DNA of 64,000 nt, taken from assembly GCF_036320965.1 (NCBI RefSeq), contig NC_092240.1, positions 15,238,501 to 15,302,500 of the forward strand, written 5' to 3'. The notes below the pieces were generated by a model. It was not told where the DNA came from and ran no database searches. It saw nothing but the letters and a program-made list of their open reading frames with translations. Every line of letters starts with the position of its first letter. Position 1 is the stretch's first letter. Source of the stretch: Panulirus ornatus (taxonomy: Eukaryota > Arthropoda > Malacostraca > Decapoda > Palinuridae). Of this stretch, positions 9,199 to 19,825 are shown one piece after another. The position numbers and the translations under genes were made by a program.

Positions 9199-9201
<3 letters not shown>
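8186..9201. other. Unassigned sequence
   Basis: I recognise no gene. A roughly 30-bp segment with ACACCTTCCTA and GAATTTCCTTGCCA is repeated twice at 8490-8545. Open frames are short and unrecognised. Confidence 0.4.

Positions 9202-9257
<56 letters not shown>
9202..9257. repeat. (TG)n microsatellite at end of SINE B copy 1
   Basis: About 28 TG units, directly adjoining GTTACGGGGAGAGAGC. On the minus strand this is the distal end of the SINE B element. Confidence 0.95.
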
Positions 9258-9259
<2 letters not shown>

Positions 9260-9475
9260 GGGGAGAGAGCTTTGCACTTGTGTTGCCCCGTCTCTTAACC
9301 TTGAATATGTGTACCATGTCTGTACTCTTACGTGTGTATACACTCTCGTACATCCCAGCCTAAGCCAGGTATGTACCCAATTATAGACCAGCCCAAAAGG
9401 GAAGATGTACACGTGGGTTGGGTGTAAGGCGAATGTCATACCCAGGGTTCGAATCCATGCGGCTCCGATCCAGGT
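9258..9475 (-). mobile_element. SINE family B, copy 1 (head-truncated)
   Basis: On the minus strand it reads GGATTCGAACCCTGG, then CCCACGTGTACATC and GGGCTGGTCTATAATTGGG, then ACCTGGCTTAGGCTGGG. It ends in a block with GGTTAAGAGACGGGGCAACA and CTCTCCCCGTAACACAC. The copies at 10.87-11.16 kb and 57.92-58.31 kb have the same block order. The tRNA-like head of this copy is incomplete: only the degenerate B-box region remains. Confidence 0.72.
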
Positions 9476-9700
9476 TTTTATTTATCGCATAGATATACAC
9501 AGAACTTCTCAGTGAGAGAGTATGGATGAAGGGCACATATCTAAGGGTTGGCGGAGGCAAGTATAGAGAGTATAATGGGCACAGTATATTGACATGGGAG
9601 GGTGACAGGCGGGCCCAAGTGGGGCCCAGGGACCCAAAAGGATTCCTTTCACGTCAGGAGGGAGGGATACAGGTCTAGATTACAGTAAATACATGATCTA
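9476..9700 (+). repeat. Dispersed GGGCCC-family repeat, copy 1
   Basis: It contains AGTGAGAGAGTATGGATGAA, CACATATCTAAGGGTTGG, CAGTATATTGACATGGGAGG and GGGCCCAAGTGGGGCCCAGG. These blocks recur in the same order at 27.70-27.90 kb and partially at 12.4, 29.65 (-), 31.77, 40.13 and 41.56 kb. Element class is unknown. Confidence 0.7.
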
Positions 9701-10021
9701 AAGCTACAGGACAGTAAGTGATGCTGACAAGGATACAGGTAACAATATTTGTGTATTGGAATATGGCATACACATACAGAATATCTTGTTAACATTCGAA
9801 TTACCGCGTATACACAGACAGACTACATGTACACTGAGGTGTGTATCTGGCCAAACAGGACACAGTGTAACGTACCATCGTTAACCCGTTAACACTGACG
9901 TCAGCATGACAGGTCAAAGGTACTTCACATGGTGGGCTACAGTTACAGAATACACTGGCACTGTGCATGTTGTTAAATTCGCAGTAATACAAAGAGGGTC
10001 TAGGTACACTGGGCATTGTAG

Positions 10022-10300
10022 TTACAGAAAGTGCTTGTACTGGGCATGATTACACAGGTGTTTCCATAGCTCAGGCTTTTGGTGGACTTTGGATATAGTG
10101 AGAGAATGATCTTCAAGTATATTGCTATCAATAAAGCAATCACAGGGCTGTCGAAACAGTAAGCCTTCAGGTCTAAAATCACTGATTTTGCGACATTCGT
10201 TGATACAGTGTCCTAATCTATGTTCATGAGATGCAGAACAGAGTCGGCATTTGGAATGTTCAGCATCATGGTTTCTCACGACTTTCCACATGTGTCTGTA
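10022..10300 (-). pseudogene. LINE C-terminal fragment with CCHC knuckle
   Basis: A minus-strand open stretch of about 89 residues contains KCRLCSASHEHRLGHCINEC. This is the Cys-x2-Cys ... Glu-His-x4-His-Cys-type knuckle seen near the C-terminus of several LINE reverse transcriptases, followed by RKISDFRPEG. Only the end of the protein is present and no catalytic RT motif is visible, so it is a truncated relic. The arrangement resembles the decayed copy at 63.5-63.7 kb (CNVCG ... LEHYVLEC), so both may belong to one family. Family identity beyond a LINE of unknown clade is not supported. Confidence 0.6.
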
Positions 10301-10524
10301 CCTTATGCCTGTTCTGAAAGTTACAGTATCACATTACATGAGTTTACATGAGAAAGACAGACAACAGAAGGCCTGATTGGCCTACGAGTGGGCTGTCTGG
10401 GGAAAAAAGAGGACCTTAATTTGGTAAGAAAATGTAATTCTGCTCAGCAGTTTTTTAAGCTATCACCGACTCCCCGCTGCTGTACATTAGCCTTCCACTG
10501 TCCCCGTTAACGCCGGCGTTTATA

Positions 10525-10800
10525 CAGTCTGTTTCTGGCGTTTTTCTCAGAGCATACCTGAATTTATAAGATATTTGTCTACACGACTTTTGAAGGTATT
10601 TATAGTTTTAGCATTCACTACGTCTGACGGTAACATTGTCAGGTATGGGTCCTGTGCTTTCCATATTGATGTTTCTTTAGCCTAGAATGATCATACTACA
10701 CTTTACTAAAGCTGCTTGATCTTTCATAGCCTCTCAATAGGTTTTCTTCGTCGCGGGCAAATGCGATATGGTTAGCGTGGATTATGACTATAATTAGACC
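10525..10800 (-). pseudogene. CR1/jockey-like LINE C-terminal fragment
   Basis: The minus strand from about 10629 to 10560 encodes LPSDVVNAKTINTFKSRVDK followed by a stop. This matches the conserved end of many CR1, L2 and jockey-type polyproteins, where a WNSLP-x-VV-x-A motif precedes FKxRLDKY. Upstream sequence is shifted and interrupted. It lies just right of the CCHC-type relic in the same orientation, but the two C-terminus types differ, so they are probably separate insertions. Confidence 0.6.
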
Positions 10801-10869
10801 AAGTCTGGTGTGTGGGGGCCCGAGAGCAAACAGGCATGTTTAACGAGATTATCTACATGGTCGTGATTA

Positions 10870-10961
10870 CTGTTTGTGTGTTACGGGAAGAGAGTTTTAC
10901 ACTCGTGTTGCCCTGTCTCTTAACCTTGTATATATGTACCGCATCTTTACGCTTGTGTGTG

Positions 10962-10995
<34 letters not shown>

Positions 10996-11160
10996 AGACT
11001 AACCCAGGAACCCAGTTATCGACTAGCCTCAAGGAAGGATGAACGCGTGAGTTTGGTGTAGGACAACTGTCATACACAGGATTCGAACCCATACGATTCC
11101 GAACTCAGGCTGAACCATGTTGACTCATAGTCAGAAACGAAACCACTACATCACAGAGGC
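10870..11160 (-). mobile_element. SINE family B, copy 2 (with tRNA-like head)
   Basis: On the minus strand it starts GGCCTCTGTGATGTAGTGG (A-box-like), has CTGACTATGAGTCAAC in the anticodon-arm position, and GGTTCGAATCC as a perfect B-box. The body follows with GGCTAGTCGATAACTGGG and CCTGGGTTAGTCTGG. A (GT)n tract at 10965-10994 comes next, then a distal block with GGTTAAGAGACAGGGCAAC and TCTCTTCCCGTAACACAC. Conserved SINE sequence on both sides of the microsatellite shows that the tract is internal. Confidence 0.78.
10965..10994. repeat. (AC)n tract inside SINE B copy 2
   Basis: About 15 AC units located between the SINE body and its distal block. Confidence 0.95.
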
Positions 11161-11166
11161 CAGGGC

Positions 11167-11168
<2 letters not shown>

Positions 11169-11210
<42 letters not shown>
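11169..11210. repeat. (GT)n microsatellite
   Basis: About 21 GT units just outside the tRNA-like head of SINE B copy 2. Confidence 0.96.
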
Positions 11211-11212
<2 letters not shown>

Positions 11213-11478
11213 AACACTGCACTGATATAACGTAGTTACAAACCACACAAAACACAGCACTTGGAGCAATTACTGGCTGCCTTGATAACACAAGCACTCA
11301 GCACCCACACAACGAAACTCTGATCCTCCTCATGCAGTCTCATGTCGATATGCTTGGCACTCACTCATTTGCAATAGCATTTGACCTCTTACCATCCAAA
11401 CCACTTCGGAAATAACCACCCATCCTCGAAGCAGAAATGAATCATCACCCTAACCTTACACTTCAACCTATATTGAAA

Positions 11479-11480
<2 letters not shown>

Positions 11481-11551
<71 letters not shown>
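11481..11551. repeat. (CT)n microsatellite
   Basis: About 35 CT units followed by a C-run. Confidence 0.97.
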
Positions 11552-11553
<2 letters not shown>

Positions 11554-11883
11554 CCCCCGTTCAACTAGCCTCAACAAACACGACAGTGACAAACATATAC
11601 AATCAAAATGACCTGACAAGTACTTTAAAAAAAAAAAAAAAACAGCCCATCTCTCCCAATCTGAAACGTCATCCTGCTAGACGTCAACCCATCTGAAACT
11701 ACGTTCCCAAAGCATGTACGAGTTGCACTTTCTCCTCTGCACTCTGGACTCCACCCATCTATACAACATGACAAACACTGACTGATTCACCATATCACAA
11801 GACCCCTTATGTCCAAGTTGACATTTGGATAATGAAAACGATGAAGAGTTAATCATAGATAGTTCTTCACTAACCTCACACAG

Positions 11884-11886
<3 letters not shown>

Positions 11887-11944
<58 letters not shown>
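11887..11944. repeat. (CA)n microsatellite
   Basis: About 29 CA units. Confidence 0.97.
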
Positions 11945-11945
<1 letters not shown>

Positions 11946-12051
11946 CACCCCACTTCATGGCCATGGGTCCCGTCGGTGGACTTGGATGACTTCTTGTTCG
12001 CTGCGGGAGTTCCATAATAATTCTTACTAAGGCAGAAAGATATTAAAGAGT

Positions 12052-12055
<4 letters not shown>

Positions 12056-12132
<77 letters not shown>
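12056..12132. repeat. (TA)n microsatellite
   Basis: About 38 TA units. Confidence 0.97.
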
Positions 12133-12134
<2 letters not shown>

Positions 12135-12197
12135 ATCCATAAACTGCTACCGTAAGTGATATTAGGCCGTACGAATGATTCCTTTCTATACTACGTT

Positions 12198-12201
<4 letters not shown>

Positions 12202-12265
<64 letters not shown>
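12202..12265. repeat. (GA)n microsatellite
   Basis: About 32 GA units. Confidence 0.97.
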
Positions 12266-12268
<3 letters not shown>

Positions 12269-12394
12269 AAAGAGAGAGAACTGAGCGAACTCAAAGAAGA
12301 TGCAACTGAGCGACAGACGAAGAGACCGACGCACCAACACCGATAATGAATTGTTCACTATAATCTAAAAGCCTTTGTTTGGCTGCTTGTATCT

Positions 12395-12540
12395 TGACAA
12401 TGCTTCACTGTGGCGGTGTGGCTGAAGGACACATAGTCAAGGGGTAGGTGGAGGCAATCACAGAGGCGCACAGTGGGTACAATACATGACACGCGGACCC
12501 CAAGCTGCTGACGACTCAAGGACCCAGAGGTTAATTACTC
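12395..12540 (+). repeat. Dispersed GGGCCC-family repeat, diverged copy
   Basis: GAAGGACACATAGTCAAGGG, TAGGTGGAGGCAATCA, GTGGGTACAATACATGACA and ACTCAAGGACCCAGAGG follow the block order of this family. The GGGCCC pair is mutated to CGGACCCC. Confidence 0.55.
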
Positions 12541-12894
12541 GTCTAATCACTCCATTTCCCATCCCACCTGCCACTGCGTGGGCTGGACGTTACAGGAACT
12601 CGACAACCTTGAGTGGACAGATGTGTAAATATGGCTTAGTACGGGGTCAGATTCGTGGCTCTCTCTCTCAGTGATGGGCTTAGGGTCGTCTGAGAGATGG
12701 GCTGAGAGTCGTCGGCAAGATGGGTCGAGGGACCACTGTAATCAATACACAAATTAATTGTAGCTTGGCATGAGGCAAGTTACAGAGGTGGGCTGAAGGC
12801 CCCGTGTATCCTGTACATTATTCGTGGATCCAGTCGCATACAATACATTGCGCGGTACTCAACTGAAGCCATTATCAAGGCCATCCTATCAACG

Positions 12895-12895
<1 letters not shown>
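12541..12895. other. Unassigned sequence
   Basis: I recognise no gene. A short imperfect duplication of GATGGGCTNAGNGTCGTC lies near 12672-12720. Confidence 0.35.

Positions 12896-12932
<37 letters not shown>
12896..12932. repeat. (TA)n microsatellite
   Basis: About 18 TA units. Confidence 0.96.
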
Positions 12933-12935
<3 letters not shown>

Positions 12936-13360
12936 CATAACCAATTTTAATCCCGGCTGGTACCATATCACATTGTCTAGTTTTGGTTTTGGGGTAGTTA
13001 GCAGGAAGTATAGTTCAAAATCGTTGTTTGTAATCTTCACTCTTGCTATTATCGTATTTCTCTCTCCAAGCTAACCCGTGTCTGTGTTTCCAAGCTAACT
13101 CTCGTTACTGTGTCTCTGAGCTAGCTTTCGAAGCCGTGTCTCCAAGTTGAATTCCTACGTTCACCTCACGAGGGCCACCGTATCATTGTCCTCACAAACT
13201 CAGTTGCCGCCGTGTGGTTGCTTCGTACACTGCTTCATCTGCACATTATCCATTTTCTATTGTACAAACAAAAGCAGAGTAGTATAAAACCAGAAAAATT
13301 TAATTACGTTAAAATCGGACTATGTTTACAAAAATTCCCCAACGTTAGAGATAACGCTTC

Positions 13361-13600
13361 GAGACTCATCCCGAACCAATGAACAGCGACGCTAACTGAC
13401 GAATCGAATAATACATTAAAGCCTAAACACAAAGCAGATCGTGAGTTGAGACTCATCTCGAACCAGTGAACAATGACAATGGTACTCACGAATCGAATAA
13501 CACATCAAAGCCTAAACAAAGAGCAGATCATGATTCGAGACGCATCCCGAACCAATGAACAGTGACGCAGAAACATACGAATCGAACAACACACAAAAGG
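13361..13600. repeat. ~88-bp tandem repeat, 2.6 copies
   Basis: GAGACTCATCCCGAACCA starts at 13361, with diverged versions at 13448 and 13537. Each is followed by GAATCGAATAA and AAAGCCTAAAC blocks. Confidence 0.75.
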
Positions 13601-13824
13601 CAAAAGGTATATGATCACACGGAGAAACGTGACCCTCAGCATCTCTTGAGTAGATTTAGTCCTCCAGAAACATCACGAGTGAGTATGAACGTGATAACCT
13701 TGCTCGTTATAGGACGTCTGGTTGAACACAGGCTTGTTCGGTCATGTTATCAACATAATGATGGTGATTGAACCTGATGTGGAAGGAAACCCGAGGGAAC
13801 TATGTCTTTGGAGGAGCTAAGTAG

Positions 13825-13825
<1 letters not shown>

Positions 13826-13867
<42 letters not shown>
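13826..13867. repeat. (GT)n microsatellite
   Basis: About 20 GT units. Confidence 0.96.
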
Positions 13868-13868
<1 letters not shown>

Positions 13869-14900
13869 TTGCCAGTACCTATACGTATTGGTTTAATAAT
13901 GGTTGAGGGAACTGGGAGATGCTTTGTGAGTGAGAACTAATCACACCATGATGCAAGTTCTTGATGAGATATTCCAATGTCTTTTGAATCCCCAAGAACT
14001 CGCTTCGTGTTGTGCCAACTCGGTTGCTCAGGCAGGACATGCATCCACCTCCCTCACACTGTATGACACAAACACACAGCCACCCCGTCCTTTCTCCTAT
14101 AGAGGACCGTCAGCAAAAGGCTTATGTAGAAGGTAGATGGCGTGTCATATAGCTACTGAGAAATGAACCGATCCTCTCTGGACAACTTAACTTAGTTATG
14201 TATATCAGTCCAAATCGCTTTCCACGATTCAGTGCTAATGTGAGGAGTAGTCTATTATAATGGGAGAGGTAAGGTTGCACTTTCGTGGGCTTAAGGTATA
14301 AGATCTTGATCTACGTTTGGTGAGATCATTGTGTTGTCAGAAAGACGAGGGAGTAATGGAAGCAAGGGAGAAGAATTCTACTGATGTTGGTGATAATATA
14401 AACGGAAGATCAGGGTTAACTTTAAATACCAGATGTATACATACAGAGTATACATTCAGTCATACACAGAATATACCGAAGTTAACAATAATGCAGAGGA
14501 GGTTCCAAGGACATGATGTGCAAGGCACACACACACACCACTGCAGAATGTACTGCCACTTGGTAATAGGAGAGAAGGAGGAGGAGGAGGAGGAGAGGAA
14601 CAGTATATTCAGATACAAAAAGTACAATTTACTCAGCCCAGGCTGGTAACATATTTATGGTCCCTCTTGTATAAACGGCTGAGGGGAACATTTGAGGAAA
14701 TTGGTGTATACAAGAGGTCACACACAGCGACAATGACTGTTTTACGAGACAAGGCACACGACGCTGGACACAGCTTACAGAGTACCACCGACTTTGGTTC
14801 TATTGTATATACGTAAACATGATATTCTCAAGGACGTCAGTATCTGATAAAAGTTCTTGATACCTCAGACTCTGTGCCCTGAAATCACTTGATTTCAGAG
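13868..14900. other. Unassigned sequence
   Basis: I recognise no gene. There is a short (GAG)n run at 14577-14596. The longest open frame (14317-14649, +, 110 codons) has no recognisable domain. Confidence 0.4.
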
Positions 14901-14934
14901 CACTCAACAACACAGAGGTTAAGTGTTCGCCTTA

Positions 14935-15164
14935 TCACGGCGCTTAGCAACATAATGTTTGTATGTGTGTCTTTTGAGGCGCTCGGCAACATAGCAAGTG
15001 CATGTGTGTCTATTTTGATAGAGCACACGGCAACATAGTAAGTACGTGTGTGTCTATTTTAATAGAGCACTCAGCAGCATGATTTTTGAGACTCTTGACA
15101 ACATAATCTTTAAGTGTGTGTGTGTGTGTGTGTGTGTTTAATTTGCGGCACTCAGCAACATGAT

Positions 15165-15165
<1 letters not shown>
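14935..15165. repeat. Degenerate ~55-60-bp tandem repeat
   Basis: The block GGCACTCAGCAACAT with spacer TGTGTGTCTATTTTRATAG recurs about five times at 14938-15160. The GTGTGTG part of the unit passes into true (GT)n tracts at 15115-15138 and 15171-15230. This suggests the microsatellites expanded from the minisatellite. Confidence 0.65.

Positions 15166-15170
<5 letters not shown>

Positions 15171-15230
<60 letters not shown>
15171..15230. repeat. (GT)n microsatellite
   Basis: About 30 GT units. Confidence 0.97.
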
Positions 15231-15232
<2 letters not shown>

Positions 15233-16370
15233 TTTGATAATGCTTGTGTCTATCAGGAGTTCATAATGTCCTGTATCTTACCAGATGGACCTGTAACGCA
15301 TTATTGGCTAAGATCACCTTCCCTGGTACAGTGTTCTGTGTTTACCAGACTGCTGTTGTTGCTCTGGGCCTGAGGCGATCATGATACCCAATACCTTAGC
15401 TACCAGGTGGTTTAGCTGTCCTGACCTGGAGGTGCAGGTCTCCACGGGCTGTTGCGATGAGAACGGTGTGGCCTACGGCTGTAGCAACACCTTCACTCGT
15501 GGTTGGCTGTGGGAAGCCGGACAAGAGACGTTATTTTCAGGCAAGATCCTAACGACGTGATCATGACGATTTACGTCGATCATGTGAGCACATCGATAGA
15601 GATTAGATATCCCTGGGCACTGATATCATGAGAGCTCCAGGTATGCAGGGAGGGAGTAGAGTATGATGGAATAGTTTCCTTGGAGAGCTGTCTTTCATGA
15701 GAACGCTACCAATAGCTAGCTGATCTGGAGTCAGAGGGGGAATTTCGCATGATGAGAGCAAAGTGAGTCGGACAGTCTCGTCTACCATGAGCGTAATATG
15801 CACCGCACAATGGGTGGGTGAAGTCAGACTAATTGCTAAAGTCTTGTTTTGCTGGAAATGAACGCCGATGTTATGGTTGTCGGCAGCATAAGCTTTCGTG
15901 ACCGCCAGACCGAAAAGGTTCCATTATCAAGTACATATAAGCAGCGTATTGTCGGGCATGTTTTGATAAACAGCTTGTTTACTTGTTCACATGCTAGTCC
16001 TTGAAGGATACAAGGACATAATCTTCGTTCTCGGCTACGCAATAGAGACAGACAGAGACAGACAGACGGAGGGTTGGGTGAACACAAAAATACCAGTGAT
16101 AATGATAGACAAACACACATGAAGAAAAACGAACTAAGAGAAGGAAAATTTGTATAACAGATAAGCAATTATACTGAGGGACGAACTGACTTACAAAAAG
16201 ACAGACCCGCCGGGAGACAGACAAAGGAACGTCGTCATCCAGAACCGAGCCAGTGGACAGTAACGGTGAAGACAGTACAGGTTGAGGGTGTGTGACCCCA
16301 CTGTTGCTGCTGCTGCTGCCCCAGGAGGAGGCCAGGGGGAGGCCAGGCCACGGGGAGAGAGAGAGAGAGG
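15231..16370. other. Unassigned sequence
   Basis: I recognise no gene or retroelement motif. A (TGC)n run of five units lies at 16300-16319 and short GA tracts at 16356-16370. Confidence 0.4.
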
Positions 16371-16399
16371 GCAGTCGAGGCCAGAAATAGGGAGAATCA

Positions 16400-17400
16400 G
16401 AGGCCAGGGAGAGGAAGTGTGCAGGACAGAGGGAGGAAGTTATAAGGACTAGAGGTGGGTGTACATGCCAGAGGGACGAGTTGAAATGTCTAAGAAGAGG
16501 GAGTATAAGGCCAGGATGGGTGTAGAGGCTGGGGAGGGGTTGTAAAGGCTAGAGAGCGTGTGTTCTAAGTCCAAGGAGAGTGGGTGTAGGGATGGGTGTA
16601 GTGGCCAGAGAGGGGATGTAGAGGCCGGAGAATGGTTTATAAAGGCCAGAGAGTAGGCATGAGGGGAGGGGGAGTGTAGAGGCCAGAAAGGCAAGCTAGG
16701 GAGATATAACAGTGGCAAGGGAGGAGTAAAAAGGAGCGATTGAGAGGATGAAGAAACGACGATAGTGTAAACAGAAGTGAGGGAGGAGAAACATAAGAAA
16801 ATTAGGTGAAACATGGGCGAGGAAGGTGAAAGAGAAGTAAGGGAGAGGAAGCAGAGGCTAGGGAGAGGAAGCAAGAGGCTAGGGAGAGGAAGCAAAGACT
16901 AGGGAGAGCAAGCAAAGGCTAGGGAGAGAAAGCAGAGGCTGGGGAGAGGAAGCAGAGGCTGGGGAGAGGAAGCAGAGGCTGGGGAGAGGAAGCAGAGGCT
17001 AGGGAGAGGAAGCAAAGGCTAGGGAGAGCAAGCAGAGGCTAGGGAGAGGAAGCAGAGGCTGGGGAGAGGAAAGCAGAGGCTGGGGAGAGGAAGCAGAGGC
17101 TGGGGAGAGGAAGCAGAGGCTAGGGAGAGGAGGCAGAGGCTGGGGAGAGGAAGCAGAGGCTAGGGAGAGGAAGCAGAGGCTAGGGAGAGGAAGCAGAGGC
17201 TGGGGAGAGGAAGCAAAGGCTAGGGAGAGGAAGCAGAGGCTGGGGAGAGGAAGCAAAGGCTAGGGAGAGGAAGCAGAGGCTAGGGGAGAGGAAGCAAAGG
17301 CTAGGGAGAGGAAGCAGAGGCTAGGGAGAGGAAGCAAAGGCTAGGGAGAGGAAGCAAAGGCTAGGGAGAGGAAGCAGAGACTATGGAGAGGAAGTAGTAG
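16400..17400. repeat. 20-bp polypurine minisatellite
   Basis: From about 16840 to 17395 a 20-bp unit, AGAGGCTGGGGAGAGGAAGC with a G/A switch in the middle, recurs about 27 times in near-perfect register (16931, 16951, 16971). Sequence from 16400 to 16840 is a decayed version of the same theme (AGGCCAGGGAGAGG...). The + strand is overwhelmingly purine for a kilobase. Minus-strand frames made of Leu-Pro-Leu-Pro-Ser-Leu-type repeats are composition artefacts. Confidence 0.92.
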
Positions 17401-17689
17401 CAGTGGATGAGGGAGGGAGAGTTGAGGTCCGGGTGTTGGGGTGGTGCTGGGTACCAGGGTTCGGCCCACGGAACCCAAGGTCGCCGGAGAGGGAGGGAGG
17501 CCGGTCAGCCGTCAGCACCACCACCGTCAGTAGGGAGGCCGGTCAGCCGTCAGCACCACCGTCAGTAGGGAGACCTGTCAGCCGTCAGACACCACCGTCA
17601 GTAGGGAGGCCGCTCGTCAGCACCGACACCATCGCCGTCTTCCCCATCACCACATCAGAAACAAACACCACCGTCTGTATAGGTCTGAC

Positions 17690-18020
17690 CTCCACACATC
17701 ATGACCCTCCACATATGTAACAGACACCACCACCATCGTCTGTATGGATCTGACCTCCACACATGACCCTGCACAGACACCACCATCGTCTGTATGGATC
17801 TGACCTCCACACATGACCCTGCACAGACACCACCATCGTCTGTATGGATCTGACCTCCACACTTTGACCCTGCACAGACACCACCATCGTCTGTATGGAT
17901 CGGACCTCCACACTTTGACCCTGCACAGACACTACCATCGTCTGTATGGATCTGACCTCCACACATGACCCTGCACAGACACCACCATCGTCTGTATGGA
18001 TCTGACCTCCACACTTTGAC
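17690..18020. repeat. ~50-bp minisatellite
   Basis: Seven copies of a 50-52-bp unit containing CACCATCGTCTGTATGGATC, TGACCTCCACAC and TGACCCTGCACAGACAC (for example ACATGACCCT at 17761 and 17811). A short preceding block at 17520-17640 with CGTCAGCACCACCGTCAG is a separate smaller tandem. Confidence 0.88.
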
Positions 18021-18190
18021 CCACCTACAACAGACATGACCAACAACGTATTCTATGGGCCTGACTGTGCTAAGACTTGATGTCCTTTGAATGAATCCCG
18101 TCCATAATGATAGGGTGAGCCAGACGGGGGGACTTAAGAATAGCTTTGTTGTCACAGTTGGTTTAGCAGTTTATAAACTGTGGCACAAGA

Positions 18191-18193
<3 letters not shown>

Positions 18194-18257
<64 letters not shown>
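18194..18257. repeat. (GA)n microsatellite
   Basis: About 32 GA units. Confidence 0.97.
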
Positions 18258-18260
<3 letters not shown>

Positions 18261-18509
18261 AAGCCATTAGAGGCAGATGGGGTAGGCAAAAATAACTAAT
18301 AAATATGACTGATGATGATAACTCATTACCCTCCTTCTCTCAAACTCTTGAAGTCTTAATTTTTTATTTTTTATTCTTATTTCGATCTTTAGATTGTTCT
18401 CCCTCTTCTCCCTATTCTTCTTCCTCTTTTCTTCTGCAGTCGAGATAACCATGCTGCAGTCCAGCCACAGAAGCAACAAGATCACAGGTACCACATCCTA
18501 AAACAAGAT

Positions 18510-19040
18510 CACACACACACACACACCACACCACAAGACGCCAGCAGCAACAAGCAAGATCACACCACAAGACGTCAGTAGCAGCAGTACCACACCCCAT
18601 AGCACACCACAGGACGCCAAGATCACACCCACCACACCCCATACCACACCACAGGACGCCAAGATCACACCCACATACCACACCACAGGACGCCAAGATC
18701 ACACCCACCACACCCCATACCACACCACAGGACGTCAAGATCACACCCACATACCACACCACAGGACGGCAAGATCACACCCACCACACCCCATACCACA
18801 CCACAGGACGCCAAGACCACACCCACATACCACACCACAGGACGGCAAGATCACACCCACCACACCCCATACCACACCACAGGACGCCAAGATCACACCC
18901 ACATACCACACCACAGGACGGCAAGATCACACCCACCACACCCCATACCACACCACAGGACGCCAAGACCACACCCACATACCACACCACAGGACGCCAA
19001 GATCACACCCACCACCACACCACAGGACCCCACACCACAT
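18510..19040. repeat. 42+34-bp alternating (76-bp dimeric) minisatellite
   Basis: The word CAGGACG occurs at 18610, 18652, 18686, 18728 and 18762, so spacing alternates 42 and 34 bp. The longer unit carries CACCACACCCCATACC where the shorter has CACATACC. The array is thus a dimeric higher-order repeat of about six dimers, with a decayed left edge from 18510. Confidence 0.88.
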
Positions 19041-19224
19041 GACCACACCACCAGGATGACTACAGTGACGACCAAATCGATCGATGTTGTAACAATGACC
19101 CAACCACCCACACGTGACTCCTCGCGATCACTGTAGTCAGGACGATACAGTTGACGAAGTGAATATCTCTCGTATCTCGTTGATGGACGAGAGGATTGAC
19201 CGTTATGGTAATCGTCCACTCACC

Positions 19225-19272
19225 TCCCCCTTCCTTCCTTCCTTCCTTCCTTCCTTCCTTCCTTCCTTCCTT
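19225..19272. repeat. (CTTC)n tetranucleotide tract
   Basis: About 11 CTTC units after CACCTCCCC. Confidence 0.95.
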
Positions 19273-19414
19273 TTTAATTCCCTGAAGAACGAATCCGTGG
19301 AAATCTTTTCTTCCCCTTTTTTTCTTTATCCTTCTCTCTGTTCCTGTAACCTTTCAATCCTTGGCCTAGGTCTACATACACCTGAAGAACTCTATCAATT
19401 TTTTCTCTTATCTT

Positions 19415-19639
19415 TTTTATACATGTTCGCCATTTCCAGCGTTAGCGAGGTAGCGTTAAGAACAGAGGACTGGGCCTTAGAAAGAAAATTTTTTTTTGAA
19501 CCCTCTCCTCTGCTCCCTCTTTTGGAAGAGTAAAAACCGGAGGGGAGGATTTCCAGACCCCCGCTCCCTCCCCTTTTAGTCGCCTTCTACGACACGCAGG
19601 GAATACGTGGGAAGTATTCTTTCTCCCCCATCCCCAAGG

Positions 19640-19640
<1 letters not shown>
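19415..19640 (-). mobile_element. SINE family A, copy 2
   Basis: On the minus strand it begins TCCTTGGGGATGGGGGAGAA and carries CCCACGTATTCCCTGCG, CGTAGAAGGCGACTAAAAGG, AAGGCCCAGTCCTC and the terminal stem-loop, then TATAAAAAAG. It is diverged from copy 1 in the centre, with a T-rich insertion near 19495. Its 5' end abuts the (AT)n at 19641-19671, but its 3' end does not. Confidence 0.8.
19428..19455 (-). other. 3'-terminal stem-loop of SINE A (copy 2)
   Basis: Minus strand: CGCT, AC, CTCGC, loop TAAC, then GCTGG, AAAT, GGCG. One inner base pair is weakened (GCGGG to GCTGG). Confidence 0.65.
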
Positions 19641-19670
<30 letters not shown>

Positions 19671-19671
19671 A
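19640..19671. repeat. (TA)n microsatellite
   Basis: About 15 TA units with one C interruption, bordering the 5' end of SINE A copy 2. Confidence 0.93.
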
Positions 19672-19825
19672 ATAATGATATATTTCTCCTTTATCCTATT
19701 TTCTTCCATCCCAAGACGGCCATGACTTGATATATAGGTCTTGCCCTTGCTATTTCGGTCCCAATTAAAAGAGCAAAAAAAAGAGGTTTGGATGATAGGG
19801 TGTATTAGGCACTGTGGTGGGTGAT

